Of a stretch of 64,000 nt of DNA, positions 36,344 to 46,064 are shown piece by piece. A model generated the notes under the pieces. The model had not been told where the DNA came from, did no database searches, and saw only the letters and a list, made by a program, of their open reading frames with translations. A program made the position numbers and the translations under genes. Source of the stretch: Halorubrum sodomense (GTDB lineage Archaea > Halobacteriota > Halobacteria > Halobacteriales > Haloferacaceae); NCBI RefSeq assembly GCF_900111935.1, contig NZ_FOYN01000002.1:372001-436000 (forward strand), given 5' to 3'. The number at the start of each line of letters is the position of its first letter. Position 1 is the first letter of the stretch.

Positions 36344-37969
36344 TCACTCCGTCGATCCGAGGAGGCCGTCGAGCCCGGCGGCGGCCAGATCCACGTTGTC
36401 CGCGACGAGGTCGGCCGCGCGTTCGTACGGGGACCGGTCGGTCGCCGCGCCATCCGGGCGCGTCCGACCCCCGCTCGCGAAGACCCGCTCGACGAAGGCG
36501 TCGCGCACGACCGCCGTCTCGAAGAGCCCGTGGAGGTAGGTCCCGAGGACGCGGTCGGTGGCGACGCTCTCGGCGCCGAGGGGCTCTGTCGTTAAGTCGC
36601 CGCTCGCGGCGTCATCGAGGAGCCGCGTCCGCCCCGCGTGGATCTCGTAGCCGGTCGCGCGCCCCTCGGCGCCCGCGATCGGCCCGACGCCGTCGACGGC
36701 GCACGTCACGCGCTCGACGCGCTTCTCCGCCGAGAACTCGGTCTCGACCGGGAGGAGCCCGACCCCCGGAACCGTCTCGCGGTCGCCGACGCCCTCGACG
36801 TCGGCGTCGACGAGCCGCTCGCCGAGGATCTGATACCCGCCGCAGACGCCGACGATCGGGCCGTCGAAGGCGCGCAGCGCCGCGTCGAACCCCGCCTCGC
36901 GGAGCGCGAGCAGGTCGTCGACGGTGTTCTTCGAGCCGGGGAGGACGACCGCGTCGACGCCGTCGAGCGCGGCGTCGAGCGGCAGGTAGGCGACGCGGAC
37001 CCCCGGCTCGCGCGCCAGCGGCTCCAGGTCGGTGAAGTTGGAGATGCGCGGGAGCCGCGGAACGCCGATCCGGACGGCCGCCTCCTCGGAGACGCCGTCG
37101 TCGGCGCCGAGGACGCCGGCGTCGCGGCCGGTCCCTCCGTCACCCCGGTCGCCGTCTCCCGTCGCCGCCTCCGGCAGCGAGAGGCTGTCCTCCGCCGGGA
37201 GCCCCGGGTCGTCGTGCGGGACGACGCCGACGATCGGCACGCCGGTCCGCTCCTCGATCTCCTCGATGCCGGGTTCGAGGAGGGTCGGGTCGCCCCGGAA
37301 CTTCGTGATCACGGCGCCGCGGACGCGCTCGCGGAGGTCGTCGGGGAGCAGTTCGAGGGTCCCGTAGAGGCTCGCGAACGCGCCGCCGCGCTCGATGTCG
37401 ACCGCGATCAGGACCGCCGCGTCCGCGAACCGGGCGCACTCGACGTTCGCGAGGTCGCGGTCGCGGAGGTTGATCTCGGCGATGCTCCCCGCGCCCTCCG
37501 CGACGACGGCGTCGTGGTCGGCCGCGAGGCGCTCGTGGGCCGCGACCGCGGCGGCGCGGGCGTCGTCCCAGTGCTCGTCGTAGTACGCCGACGCCGGGGC
37601 GTTCGCGACCGCCTCGCCGTCGACGATCACTTGGCTCTCGCCGCCGCCGCGGGGCTTGAGCAGGACGGGGTTCATGTCGGTCGTCGCCGGGACCTCGGCC
37701 GCCCGCGCCTGGACGCGCTGGGAGACGCCGATCTCGCCCCACTCGCCGTCAGGCGCGAGCGCGACCCGGGCGTTGTTGCTCATGTTCTGGGCCTTGTACG
37801 GCGCGACGGAGACGCCCCGCCGCGCGAGCAGTCGGCAGAGCCCGGCCGCCAGCGTGCTCTTGCCGACGTGGCTCGCCGTGCCCGCGATCAGGACGGTGTC
37901 GGCGTCGCGGTCCGCCGCTTCGGTCTCGTCGGCGCCGCCGTCGGCCGCCGTCGCGTCGGCGTCGCTCAC
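36344..37969 (-). CDS. cbiP: Cobyric acid synthase
   Basis: A 541-aa enzyme that amidates adenosyl-cobyrinic acid a,c-diamide at four positions (CobQ/CbiP). The N-terminal dethiobiotin-synthetase-like ATPase has [19 protein letters not shown] and [12 protein letters not shown]. The C-terminal class I amidotransferase has [12 protein letters not shown] as nucleophile site and YLHGLFET as the histidine site. Start is GTG 37969. An extended linker of about 40 residues (GDGDRGDGG) precedes the synthetase end. It is the last gene of the cob operon (19 nt after cobA). Confidence 0.95.
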   Translation of the reverse strand: MSDADATAADGGADETEAADRDADTVLIAGTASHVGKSTLAAGLCRLLARRGVSVAPYKAQNMSNNARVALAPDGEWGEIGVSQRVQARAAEVPATTDMNPVLLKPRGGGESQVIVDGEAVANAPASAYYDEHWDDARAAAVAAHERLAADHDAVVAEGAGSIAEINLRDRDLANVECARFADAAVLIAVDIERGGAFASLYGTLELLPDDLRERVRGAVITKFRGDPTLLEPGIEEIEERTGVPIVGVVPHDDPGLPAEDSLSLPEAATGDGDRGDGGTGRDAGVLGADDGVSEEAAVRIGVPRLPRISNFTDLEPLAREPGVRVAYLPLDAALDGVDAVVLPGSKNTVDDLLALREAGFDAALRAFDGPIVGVCGGYQILGERLVDADVEGVGDRETVPGVGLLPVETEFSAEKRVERVTCAVDGVGPIAGAEGRATGYEIHAGRTRLLDDAASGDLTTEPLGAESVATDRVLGTYLHGLFETAVVRDAFVERVFASGGRTRPDGAATDRSPYERAADLVADNVDLAAAGLDGLLGSTE

Positions 37970-37988
37970 GCGAACCCGGCCTCCATCC

Positions 37989-38729
37989 TCAGTACTCCGT
38001 GCCCCGCCGAGCGCGCTGCCCGTCGTCGAACGGGTGCGCGACCTTGCGGACGTTCGTGATCAGGTCGGCGACGCCGTCGAGGTACTCCGGTTCGGCGTGG
38101 CTCCCGGTGAGGACGAGTTCGAGGTCGTCCGGCTTCGACTCGACGAGACGGACCACGTCGTCGGGGTCGACGAGCCCGCGGTCGGCCGCGTACAGCAGCT
38201 CGTCGAAGATCAGCATGTGGACGCCGTCCTCGGGCTCGCCGTCGAGCGGGAGCGGGTCGGTCAGGTCCGCGTCGGCCGCGCCCGCGACGAGCGCCTCCGC
38301 GCGCTCGAAGGCGGCCGTCGCCTTCGCCTCGTGTTCGTCGTCCGCCGACCCGTCGAGCAGGCCGTGCCAGCCGTAGTGGCCGGCGTTCTCGTAGGAGAAC
38401 CCCGGCACGGCCGCGATCGCGTTGTACTCGCCGCGAACGCCCTCGACGCTGTCCGCGCCGCCCTTCATGAACTGGAGCATGTGGACGCGGTAGCCGTGGC
38501 CCGCTGCCCGGAAGCCCATCCCCATCGCCGCCGTGGTCTTCCCCTTGCCGTCCCCCCACCAGACCTGGACCAGCCCGAACTCCTCGGGCGCCGCCGGCTC
38601 GATCGGCCGCGGCTCGGGCGCCGCGCCGCCGCCCGGGGTTCGGGCGGCTGAGTCGCCGTCCGTCGGCGCCCGGTCGTCGTCGCTCGGTGCCTCGTCCGTG
38701 TCGTCCGTGTCGTCGTGGGTCGTTGTCAT
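37989..38729 (-). CDS. cobA: Cob(I)alamin adenosyltransferase (CobA/CobO family)
   Basis: A 246-aa protein that attaches the adenosyl group to cobalt(I). Walker A is [20 protein letters not shown] after a disordered acidic N terminus of about 48 residues. Further motifs are [22 protein letters not shown] and [20 protein letters not shown], typical of CobA. Start is ATG 38729, overlapping the cbiZ stop by four bases. Adenosylation is needed before cobyric acid amidation, consistent with the operon. Confidence 0.95.
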   Translation of the reverse strand: MTTTHDDTDDTDEAPSDDDRAPTDGDSAARTPGGGAAPEPRPIEPAAPEEFGLVQVWWGDGKGKTTAAMGMGFRAAGHGYRVHMLQFMKGGADSVEGVRGEYNAIAAVPGFSYENAGHYGWHGLLDGSADDEHEAKATAAFERAEALVAGAADADLTDPLPLDGEPEDGVHMLIFDELLYAADRGLVDPDDVVRLVESKPDDLELVLTGSHAEPEYLDGVADLITNVRKVAHPFDDGQRARRGTEY

Positions 38730-39466
38730 GGGTCGAAAACCTCCGCCCGCTCGTCGGTGACGACGCCGTGTTCGGCGTCCGCCGCCGACCCGGGCACGTC
38801 GCCGTCCGGGTACCGCGACCGCAGGCTCGCGCGGACCGCGTCCCGGACGCAGGCGCGGGCCGCCCCGCCGACCGCCGTGGCGCTGCCCGAGAACTCGGCG
38901 GGCTCGCCTGTCGGGTCGTCGCCGACGACGACCGCGTCGCTCGTCGTTCCCGGGACCCCGGCCGCCGCGAGCAGCGTCGCCGCCTTCGCCTCGGCCGCGA
39001 CCGCGACGAGGTTCGCCGCGGCCCCGGGCGCCAGCCGCCGCGTCGTCCCGAGGATCAGGTTGACCGTTCCGGGTTCCGGCGGGGTCTCGGTGTCGCCCGT
39101 CGGCTCGCGGGACTCGGCCGCGGCCGCCGGTTCCGTCGGCAGCATCGCGGGGTTCGAGAGCCCGACGGTCGCGTACGCGACGACCGGTCCGAGCCGCGCG
39201 CCCCGGGCGTGGTCCATCGAGACGCCCGTGAACAGGGTCGGCGGCGCGTCGCGGTCGGCGTCCGTGCGTTCTTTCGCTCCGAACTCCGCTCGCGCCAGCC
39301 GCTCGTCGCGGTAGATCGCGAGGTCTGTCCGGTCGAACCCCGCCGGGACGGTCACGTTGTACGCGGCCGCCGCCCGCGACCGCCCGCCGTCCCACCCCGT
39401 CGAGAGCCAGCGCGTCCCCGGTCGCCGGAGCCGGAGGACGCCCTCGCGAACTGTCGCCTCAAACAT
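38726..39466 (-). CDS. cbiZ: Adenosylcobinamide amidohydrolase
   Basis: A 246-aa enzyme that cleaves the aminopropanol side chain from adenosylcobinamide to recover cobyric acid, the archaeal salvage route. Recognisable are RWLSTGWDGGRSRAAAAYNV near the start, LFTGVSMDHA, YATVGLSNPA, VNLILGTTRRLAPGAAANLV and FSGSATAVGGAARACVRDAV. Start is ATG 39466, overlapping cobD by eight bases. It contains a low-complexity stretch around EPTGDTETPPEPG. Confidence 0.93.
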   Translation of the reverse strand: MFEATVREGVLRLRRPGTRWLSTGWDGGRSRAAAAYNVTVPAGFDRTDLAIYRDERLARAEFGAKERTDADRDAPPTLFTGVSMDHARGARLGPVVAYATVGLSNPAMLPTEPAAAAESREPTGDTETPPEPGTVNLILGTTRRLAPGAAANLVAVAAEAKAATLLAAAGVPGTTSDAVVVGDDPTGEPAEFSGSATAVGGAARACVRDAVRASLRSRYPDGDVPGSAADAEHGVVTDERAEVFDP

Positions 39467-40526
39467 CGCTCTCCACCCCTCCGTCACCGTCCGACCCGCC
39501 CTCCCCGGCCCCGCCACCGCCGACGCCGAGCGCCGCGAGGAGGCGGTCGTTCTCTGCCGGGCGGCGCACCGCGACCCGGACGTGCGCGTCGAGGCCGCGG
39601 AAGGACCGCGCGTCGCGGACGGCGACGCCCCGCTCGCGGGCCCGCTCGATCACGCGGTCGACGTCGCGGTCGCCGACGTCGAGGAGGAGGAACGGCGCCT
39701 CGGAGGGGGCCACGTCGTACCGCTCGGCGAGGGCGTCGCGCAGCCGCTCGCGCTCCCGCCGCACGCGCTCGCGGGTCTCGCGGACGAACTCGTCCTGTCG
39801 GAGGCAGAACTCGCCGGTCGCGAGCGCCGGGGCGCTCAGGTTCCACGTCCGGCGGGCGCCCCGTAGCGCCGCGCCGAGGTCGCCCGTCGCGACAGCGAAG
39901 CCGGTCCGGATCCCGGGGAGGCCGAACAGCTTGGTGAGCGCCCGCGCGACGACGACGCCGTCGCTCCCCGCGAGCGACGCGCGCTCGGTGAACCCGAGGA
40001 ACGCCTCGTCGACGAGGAGGACGGCCCCGGCCGCGCGACAGCGTTCCGCGAACGCGAGGAGCGCGTCGCGGTCGTAGGCGGTTCCGGTCGGGTTGTTCGG
40101 CGTACAGACGACCGCGAGCGCGTGGCCGCTCGGGTCGGCGTCGAGGACGCGTTCGGCGTCGACGAACGCCGGCTCGCCCCCCCGGAGCCGGACCTCGCGG
40201 GCGTACTCCCCGAAGCTCGGCGCCGGGAGCAGCGCGGTGTCCCCCTCGTCGACCGCGAGCGCGACCGCGGCCCGGATCGCCGCCAGCCCGCCCGGCGTCG
40301 GCACGACCTGCTCCGGGTCGCAGTCGACGTAGTCGGCCGCGGCCCGCCGGAACGCCTCGGGCGGCTCCGGCGGATACGTCCGCGCCGCCTCGAAGGCCGC
40401 GCGGTACGCGCGCTCGACCCCCTCGGGGACCTCGGGGTTCGCGTTCGCGCTGAAGTCCAGCAGGTCGGGGTCGTCGCTGCTCCCGTGCGGCTCGCGGCCG
40501 AGCGCCGCCGCGCGCTCGCGGTTCAC
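39459..40526 (-). CDS. cobD: PLP-dependent threonine-phosphate decarboxylase-like protein
   Basis: A 355-aa PLP enzyme of the histidinol-phosphate aminotransferase fold. The motifs are LDFSANANPEVPEGVERA at the N terminus, VCTPNNPTGTAYDR, VDEAFLGFTE, and the PLP lysine in ARALTKLFGLPGIRTGF. In this operon it should make (R)-1-amino-2-propanol O-2-phosphate from L-threonine phosphate for the cobinamide side chain. Start is GTG 40526, overlapping cobY by four bases. Sequence alone cannot exclude an aminotransferase, but the context favours CobD. Confidence 0.88.
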   Translation of the reverse strand: MNRERAAALGREPHGSSDDPDLLDFSANANPEVPEGVERAYRAAFEAARTYPPEPPEAFRRAAADYVDCDPEQVVPTPGGLAAIRAAVALAVDEGDTALLPAPSFGEYAREVRLRGGEPAFVDAERVLDADPSGHALAVVCTPNNPTGTAYDRDALLAFAERCRAAGAVLLVDEAFLGFTERASLAGSDGVVVARALTKLFGLPGIRTGFAVATGDLGAALRGARRTWNLSAPALATGEFCLRQDEFVRETRERVRRERERLRDALAERYDVAPSEAPFLLLDVGDRDVDRVIERARERGVAVRDARSFRGLDAHVRVAVRRPAENDRLLAALGVGGGGAGEGGSDGDGGVESDV

Positions 40527-41242
40527 GGCGCGTCACCCCCACCGGACGCCGCGCCAGCGTCGCCCGCGTCGAGCCAGTCGACCCCGCCGCTCGGGAGCGC
40601 GGGCGCGTCCGGGTCGCCGGCGAGGATCCGTTCGGCGAGCCGGCGGTCTCCCGGGCGGTTGACGTTGACGGCGAGGCGGGCGTCGCGGGTCGCGCGGACG
40701 GCCTCGTCGCCCGCGCCGTCGAGCGCGCCGACGACGTTGACGCCGGCGGGGACGCGATCGGCGGGCGTTTCCTCGTACCGGGTCGCGGCGTCGGCGCTCG
40801 CGCCCAGCTCCCGCTTGCGCGCCGCGAGCACGCGGACCGACAGCGCGTCGGCGGCCGCCGCGGCGTGGGCGTCGAGGACCGCGTCGACGGTCGCCCCGTC
40901 GAGCAGCGGGAGGTCGACCGCGAGGGCGAGCGTCGGCGCCGTCGGTCCCTCGGCCAGCGCCGCTTGAAGATCCGCGACGTACCCGTCGCCCGGCGTGTCG
41001 ACGACGGCGAGTTCGAGCGGCTCCGGTTCCGGCTCGGTCCCGCCACCGTTCTGGCGCTCGACCAGTCGTTCTCGCGTTCGCGGGGTGTGCGGCGAGACGG
41101 CCGCGTACGCGGTCTCGACGCGGCTCGCGGCGAGGGCGTCGAGCGCGCGGTCGACCATCGGCCGCCCGGCGACCGCCGCGAGCGGTTTCTCGCCGTCGCC
41201 GAGTCGCGTCCCCCGGCCGCCGCACATCACGAGAGCGTCCAC
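40523..41242 (-). CDS. cobY: NTP:adenosylcobinamide-phosphate nucleotidyltransferase
   Basis: A 239-aa archaeal CobY that transfers GMP to adenosylcobinamide phosphate, replacing bacterial CobU. The N terminus is ALVMCGGRGTRLGDGEKPL, typical of nucleotidyltransferases, followed by LAAVAGRPMVDRALDAL and LALAVDLPLLDG. I chose GTG 41242, which overlaps the cobS end by 16 bases. An ATG five codons in is an alternative. The overlap suggests translational coupling. Confidence 0.92.
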   Translation of the reverse strand: MDALVMCGGRGTRLGDGEKPLAAVAGRPMVDRALDALAASRVETAYAAVSPHTPRTRERLVERQNGGGTEPEPEPLELAVVDTPGDGYVADLQAALAEGPTAPTLALAVDLPLLDGATVDAVLDAHAAAAADALSVRVLAARKRELGASADAATRYEETPADRVPAGVNVVGALDGAGDEAVRATRDARLAVNVNRPGDRRLAERILAGDPDAPALPSGGVDWLDAGDAGAASGGGDAP

Positions 41243-42039
41243 GCGATCACCCCCGCGTGGAGCCCGACGACGCGGGCCACCTCGTTCGTCGCGCCGAGGA
41301 CGTCGCCGCTGACCCCGCCGAGGCGCGCGTTCGCCCAGGCGTACGCGACCCCGGCGACGGCGAGCGCGGCGGCGAGGGTCGCGGCCGGGGAGACGGCGGT
41401 CCCGAACGCGCCGCCGCCCGCGAGGAGGGCCGACGCGCCGAACAGCGCGGCGGGGGCCGTCGCGAGCGCGACGCCGCCGAGCGCGCGCGGGCCGGACTCC
41501 CCGGTCAGCGCGGATCCGAGCCCCTCGTGGGGGGCCTCCCCGACGCAGACGAGCGTCGCCGTCGCGGCCTTCGCGCCCACCTCGGCGGCGACCACGAGGG
41601 CGACGGCGTCGACGAGCGAGAGACGGGCGAGGTCGACGGTCACCGTCCCCGCGGCCGCGACGGCGAAGACCGTCAACGCGAGCGCGAGCGTCCCCCCGAC
41701 GCCGAGCGCGGAGTCCTTCATGACCTCGCGTCGCCGGTCGGCGTCGCCGTGGACGACCGCGGCGTCCCCGAGGTCCGCGACGCCGTCGAGGTGCGTGATC
41801 CCGGTGACGAGGTAGATCCACGCGGGGAACGCCGCCGCGAACGTGGGAGTGGGCACCCGGACCGGTCCCAGCGCCGCCGCGACGACCGGGAGCGCGATCA
41901 GGCCGCCGAGCGCGTAGGCGACCGCCGGCATCGCCGCGGGCGCGCGGCGGAACGCCTCCCAGTCGCCCTCGCCGCCGCCGACGGGGACCCGCGAGCAGAA
42001 CCCGAGCGCCCCGCGAAGCGCCGCGACCGCGCGGCTCAC
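41227..42039 (-). CDS. cobS: Adenosylcobinamide-GDP ribazoletransferase
   Basis: A 270-aa integral membrane enzyme joining alpha-ribazole to adenosylcobinamide-GDP. Motifs are LGFCSRVPVGGG, TGITHLDGVADLGDAAVVHG with the acidic pair, and ALGVGGTLALALTVFA. About six to seven hydrophobic helices are seen. I chose GTG 42039, which gives a four-base GTGA overlap with the cbiB stop; GTG 42045 is possible. The C terminus overlaps cobY. Confidence 0.93.
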   Translation of the reverse strand: MSRAVAALRGALGFCSRVPVGGGEGDWEAFRRAPAAMPAVAYALGGLIALPVVAAALGPVRVPTPTFAAAFPAWIYLVTGITHLDGVADLGDAAVVHGDADRRREVMKDSALGVGGTLALALTVFAVAAAGTVTVDLARLSLVDAVALVVAAEVGAKAATATLVCVGEAPHEGLGSALTGESGPRALGGVALATAPAALFGASALLAGGGAFGTAVSPAATLAAALAVAGVAYAWANARLGGVSGDVLGATNEVARVVGLHAGVIAWTLS

Positions 42040-43055
42040 GACCACGCGACCACCCCCGTGAGCGCGAGGAGCCACCCCGTCGCGGCCGCGACCGCGACGC
42101 CGCCGGCGGCGCCGACGAGCCGCACGGCGTCGCGGGCGGCAGCGGGCGTCGGCGGCTCCGACCCCCCGGCGAGGACGTACGCGCCCGGCTTCTCCAAGCG
42201 GACGCCGACCGCGACCGCGGCGGTCGCCATCGGCCATCCCGAGTTCGGGGAGGCGGGCTCGCGGGCCAGCGACCGCGCGCGCCGCAGGCTCCCGGGCGAC
42301 CGGGCGGCGACGGCGAGACAGCACGCCGCGGCCCGCGCCGGGAGGAACATGGCGGCGTCGTCGAGGCGGGCGCTCGCCCGGCCGACCGGCTTCGACCGGT
42401 AGCCCAGCATCGAGTCGAGCGTGTTCACGGCCTTCGCCCACGCCGCGGCGGCGACCCCCGCGGCCAGCGCGCCCGCCGCGGTCGCCGGGAGGCCGCCGGC
42501 CGCCCCGAGCGCGACGGCGCCGGTCGCGCCGGCGACGAACCAGCCGAGCGGCGCGACGAACCCGTCCGCGAGGTTCTCGGCCGCGCTCTCGACCGCGGCG
42601 CTCCGGAGGTCGCCCGGCGAGAGGGCGGCGGGGTCGCGCCCGACGAGCGCCCGGACGGACTCGCGGGCCGCGTCCGGGTCCCCCTCGCTCTCCGCGACGA
42701 CCTCGCCCGTCACGTCGCACAGCATCCGGAGGCTTGCGGCCGAGAAGCAGACGGCGGCCGCGACCGCGACGGCGAGGACCGGAACGCCGCCGGTCTGCGG
42801 CCCGTACTCGGCGGCGAGCGCGACGCTCCCGCCGCAGACCCCGGCCGCGGCGAGCGGGAGCGCGACCGCGACCGCGACGCCGACGAGCCCCGGACGGGCC
42901 CACTCCCGGTCGAACGGCGCGACGACGCGCCCGAACAGCGCGACCGGGTGGATCCGCCGTGGCGGCTCCGCGAACGCGAGGTCCAGCGCGACCGCGAGGA
43001 GAAGCGGGGCGAGGAGCGTGACGGCCGGGGCCGGGAGGAAGCCGGCCCCCGTCAC
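42036..43055 (-). CDS. cbiB: Adenosylcobinamide-phosphate synthase (CbiB/CobD type)
   Basis: A 339-aa membrane protein that attaches aminopropanol phosphate to adenosylcobyric acid. Motifs are LDLAFAEPPRRIHPVALFGR near the N terminus, SAAVESAAENLADGFVAPLG, AVNTLDSMLGYRSKP and EPASPNSGWPMATAAVAVGV. Several transmembrane helices are visible. Start is GTG 43055, in GTGA overlap with the cbiA stop. Confidence 0.94.
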   Translation of the reverse strand: MTGAGFLPAPAVTLLAPLLLAVALDLAFAEPPRRIHPVALFGRVVAPFDREWARPGLVGVAVAVALPLAAAGVCGGSVALAAEYGPQTGGVPVLAVAVAAAVCFSAASLRMLCDVTGEVVAESEGDPDAARESVRALVGRDPAALSPGDLRSAAVESAAENLADGFVAPLGWFVAGATGAVALGAAGGLPATAAGALAAGVAAAAWAKAVNTLDSMLGYRSKPVGRASARLDDAAMFLPARAAACCLAVAARSPGSLRRARSLAREPASPNSGWPMATAAVAVGVRLEKPGAYVLAGGSEPPTPAAARDAVRLVGAAGGVAVAAATGWLLALTGVVAWS

Positions 43056-44389
43056 CCTTTCACCTCGTCGAGGAACGCGTCGAACGCCCCGCTCGCGGCG
43101 TGGAGGTGACAGTACGTGCCGAGGGTGCGGTGCTCGACGAGTCCCTCGCGATCGCCGTCGATCCCGGTCCCGCGCTCCACGTCGAACGCGAACCGGGCGT
43201 CGGGGGCGACGTCGGCCGCGGAGTAGTGGAACTCGTGACCGCGGAGCCGCTCCCCGGCGCTCGCCGTGAGCGCGTCCCGCCGCGCCCGCAGTTCGACGTG
43301 GTCGAGCGCCTGATATCGTTCGCGCCGCTCGACGCTCGCGGGGAGGACGCCCGCCATCTCGTGCGTCTCGCCGTCGACCGTCGTCAGCGTCTCGGCGAGC
43401 GCCATCAGCCCGCCGCACTCGCCGAGGACGGGGGTGCCCTCGGCCGCGGCGTCCGCGATCGACCCGAGCGCGGGCCCCTCGGCGAGCGCCGCGGCGTGGA
43501 GCTCCGGGTAGCCGCCGGGGAGGTAGACGCCGTCGCAGGGCGGGAGGTCGTCGCCGGCCGCGGGCGCGAACGGGACGACGGTCGCGCGCTCGGCGAGCCG
43601 CTCGCGGGTCGCCGGGTAGACGAACCGGAACGCGGCGTCGTCCGCGACCGCGATCCGCGGAGGTTCGTCGCCGGCACCGGAGCCGTCGCCCTCGCCGGTC
43701 TTCCCGGCGGCCGGGTCGTCCGTCGGCGGCGTCGGCTCCCGAGCCATGTCGAGCAGCCGGTCCGTCCGGAGCGTCTCGGCGGCGGCGTCGAGCGCCGCCT
43801 CGTCGAGCGGCGTCTCCTCGCCCATCCGGAGTCCGAGATGCCGGTCGGGGATCTCCAGGTCCTCGCGGGGCGGGACCCGGCCGCAGTAGGCGAGCTCGTC
43901 GGGGAGCGCCTCGCGGATCCCGTCGGCGTGGCGGCCGCCGTGCGCCCGCTGGGCGATCACCCCGGCCACGTCGACCTCGTGCGGCGTGCGGTCGGCGTAC
44001 GCCGCGAACCCCAGCGCGGTCGCCGCGACGCTCTCCATCCCGGCGCTCGCGTCGACGACGAGGACGACGGGCAGGTCGAGCGCGGCGGCGACGCCGGCCG
44101 TGCTCGCCGCGTCGCCGTCGTACAGCCCCATCATCCCCTCGATCACGCAGACGTCGCCGTCGCCGCGGGCGTAGTTCCGCCGGAGCCCGCCCTCACCCTG
44201 AAGCCACGGGTCGAGCGTCCGCGACGGTCGATCCGCGACCCGAACGTGGTGACTCGGGTCGATGAAGTCCGGGCCCGCCTTCGCCGGTTGGACGGTCCGC
44301 CCCGCCGCCTCGAACGCGCGCAGCGCCGCGAGCGTCGCCACGGTCTTGCCGACGCCGGAGGCCGTGCCGGCGAGGACGAGTCCCCTCAC
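43052..44389 (-). CDS. cbiA: Cobyrinic acid a,c-diamide synthase
   Basis: A 445-aa glutamine-dependent amidotransferase. The ATPase domain starts VLAGTASGVGKTVATLAALR, followed by AKAGPDFIDPSHHVRV and VIEGMMGLYDG. The glutaminase has VYLPGGYPELHAAAL and the nucleophile in VLGECGGLMALAETL. Start is GTG 44389, overlapping the cobT-like stop by four bases. It acts upstream of cbiP in the same operon. Confidence 0.95.
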   Translation of the reverse strand: MRGLVLAGTASGVGKTVATLAALRAFEAAGRTVQPAKAGPDFIDPSHHVRVADRPSRTLDPWLQGEGGLRRNYARGDGDVCVIEGMMGLYDGDAASTAGVAAALDLPVVLVVDASAGMESVAATALGFAAYADRTPHEVDVAGVIAQRAHGGRHADGIREALPDELAYCGRVPPREDLEIPDRHLGLRMGEETPLDEAALDAAAETLRTDRLLDMAREPTPPTDDPAAGKTGEGDGSGAGDEPPRIAVADDAAFRFVYPATRERLAERATVVPFAPAAGDDLPPCDGVYLPGGYPELHAAALAEGPALGSIADAAAEGTPVLGECGGLMALAETLTTVDGETHEMAGVLPASVERRERYQALDHVELRARRDALTASAGERLRGHEFHYSAADVAPDARFAFDVERGTGIDGDREGLVEHRTLGTYCHLHAASGAFDAFLDEVKG

Positions 44390-45492
44390 CGCGGACCGCC
44401 CCCGTTCGACGGGGCCGAACCGCGGGGTTCCGCGTCGCCGCTCCCGTCGCCCGGCGCGCGCTCCGCGAGCAGGCGGTCGGTCACGGCGGCGATCCGGTCG
44501 CGGACGGCGGCGTCGGCGACGCCGGCGCGCTCCGCGAGCGCGAGCGCGCCGCCCATGCCGACGCCCTCCTTCGCCTCGCCGCGGGCGTACGCCGCCATCG
44601 CGGGGTGGTCGCCCTCGGCGAACCCGGGGTCGGCCGCCGCGAGCGTCAGGTCGAGGTCGGCGGCGAGCGCGGGCAGGTCGGCGGTCGGGTCGTCGGCGAC
44701 CAGCGACGTGGTCGCCAGCGGGAGCGGGCGGTCGACGCCGGCGTGTCGGGCGAGCGCCGCCGCGGCCGCGAGCTGCGTGCCGCCCGCGAGGGTGACGCCG
44801 ATCCCGGTCTCCGCGCAGCCGACGATCAGGCCGGCGACCGCGGCGAGGACCGGGTCCCCGGCCAGCCGGACCGCCTCGATCGGCTCGCCGGCCGCGCCGC
44901 CCGGGTCGACGCCGCTCGCGTCCAGCCCCTCGGCGACGACGCGCCGCTTGCGCTCGATCGGGTTCGCCGGCAGCGACGAGGAGACCGCGGCGCGCTCGCC
45001 GAGCGCGGTCAGCGCGCCGAGCGCGGTCGTCGTCCCGCCGGGGATCGTCTCCGCGACGAGCAGTTCGGCGGCCGATCCGTCGCCGCCCTCGCCGGCCCCG
45101 GCGAGTTCGGGGGCCGACGCCCGGGCGCGCTCGAAGACGGTCGCCGCCTCCGGAACCGGTTCCGGGTCGCGGACGTCGCCGCCCGGTGCGGCGCCGACGT
45201 CCCGGACCGTCGCCGCGGTGGGCGCTCCGAGTCCGGCGTCGAGGAACTCGACGGGGAGCGACTCGGGGCCGAGCAGTTCGCGGACCGCGCGGGTGACGAC
45301 CGCGGGCGTCGGACAGCCGTTCGGGCTCACCGGCACGGGGGAGTCCGGCGCGGGGCGCCCCGCCTCGACGATTTCGAGGTCGGCGCTCGGCGTGTGGACG
45401 CGCAGCTCCGGGTCGGCGCCCGCGGCGCTGATCCCGTCGATCGCGGCCGTCTCGGTCGTTCCGGCGACGACGACGAGCCTCACGTCGCCCAT
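44386..45492 (-). CDS. cobT: CobT-like nicotinate-nucleotide phosphoribosyltransferase homologue (UPF0284)
   Basis: A 368-aa protein. The family is the archaeal CobT-like UPF0284/TIGR00303 group. Motifs are LVVVAGTTETAAIDGISAAG at the N terminus, EFLDAGLGAPTAA, LVAETIPGGTTTALGAL and VGCAETGIGVTLAGGTQLAA. It is expected to activate the lower-ligand base to alpha-ribazole phosphate, but activity in archaea is inferred from family and operon. It is the first gene of the operon. The promoter and palindrome at 45554-45580 lie about 60-90 nt upstream of its ATG. Confidence 0.85.
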   Translation of the reverse strand: MGDVRLVVVAGTTETAAIDGISAAGADPELRVHTPSADLEIVEAGRPAPDSPVPVSPNGCPTPAVVTRAVRELLGPESLPVEFLDAGLGAPTAATVRDVGAAPGGDVRDPEPVPEAATVFERARASAPELAGAGEGGDGSAAELLVAETIPGGTTTALGALTALGERAAVSSSLPANPIERKRRVVAEGLDASGVDPGGAAGEPIEAVRLAGDPVLAAVAGLIVGCAETGIGVTLAGGTQLAAAAALARHAGVDRPLPLATTSLVADDPTADLPALAADLDLTLAAADPGFAEGDHPAMAAYARGEAKEGVGMGGALALAERAGVADAAVRDRIAAVTDRLLAERAPGDGSGDAEPRGSAPSNGGGPR

Positions 45493-46064
45493 CCGGAACC
45501 CCCTCCGTCGAGCCCGCGGCGTCCCGACGCGTCGTCGATGTGTACCACTAGCGGTTCATCGATACAAGTGAACTTTAATCGATCGACGCGGGGCGGTCTC
45601 AGAGCGTGCGGGCCGCGGCGCGGTCGGCGACCGCGGCGTGTGCCTCTGTCCGCTCGGCGCGGGGGTCGACCGCCCCGGGGGAACGGCTCGGCGGTCGACC
45701 GGAACGCCACGACGCGGACGCGCGCTCGGCCGGAACGCCGGCGGTCGCGACCGTCCGCGCCCACGGATCCGTCGCGGTCCCCGCAACATAAGCCGAGCGC
45801 GCGTTTGCGAACGGCCCGTCCGACCGCGCGACCCCGGAAGAGACCGCCCGTCCGTCCGCCTCCGCTCTCCGCGTGCCACATCTCCGCACGCGACCCGCGG
45901 AGCGAAGCGGTTAAGGGCGGACCGCGGGTATTCTCGCTAACTCGCTGGTGCGGACACAGCGGGCACTCGCCGCCGGGACCGCGGTCGGATCGGCCGCCGC
46001 GCGCCCCGGGACGAGACGATATGTGGCCCCTCGCGGCTGAATCGCAACCGTCCGCGGACACACA
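45493..46064. other. 572-nt spacer between cob operon and rpl15e
   Basis: This divergent spacer holds the cob promoter and palindrome (45554-45580). A TTAAGG patch at about 45911 may be part of the rpl15e promoter. The middle is GC-rich with no codon-usage or similarity support for a gene. A minus-strand frame at 45599-45889 exists but looks spurious. I find no cobalamin riboswitch core. Confidence 0.5.
45554..45580 (-). promoter_or_regulatory. TATA box and inverted repeat upstream of cob operon
   Basis: Minus-strand GATTAAAG (45573-45580) is a TATA-like element. Directly downstream is the inverted repeat GTTCA-N10-TGAAC (45554-45573), over the expected transcription start region. The location would suit a repressor. 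A leader of about 50 nt would remain before cobT. Confidence 0.5.

Noticed and set aside
45493-45600. Cobalamin riboswitch upstream of the cob operon
   Set aside because: No B12-box-like core is visible and the leader appears too short.
45599-45889. 96-codon minus-strand frame in the cob-rpl15e spacer
   Set aside because: No homology or promoter support, and low-complexity Ala/Arg composition.
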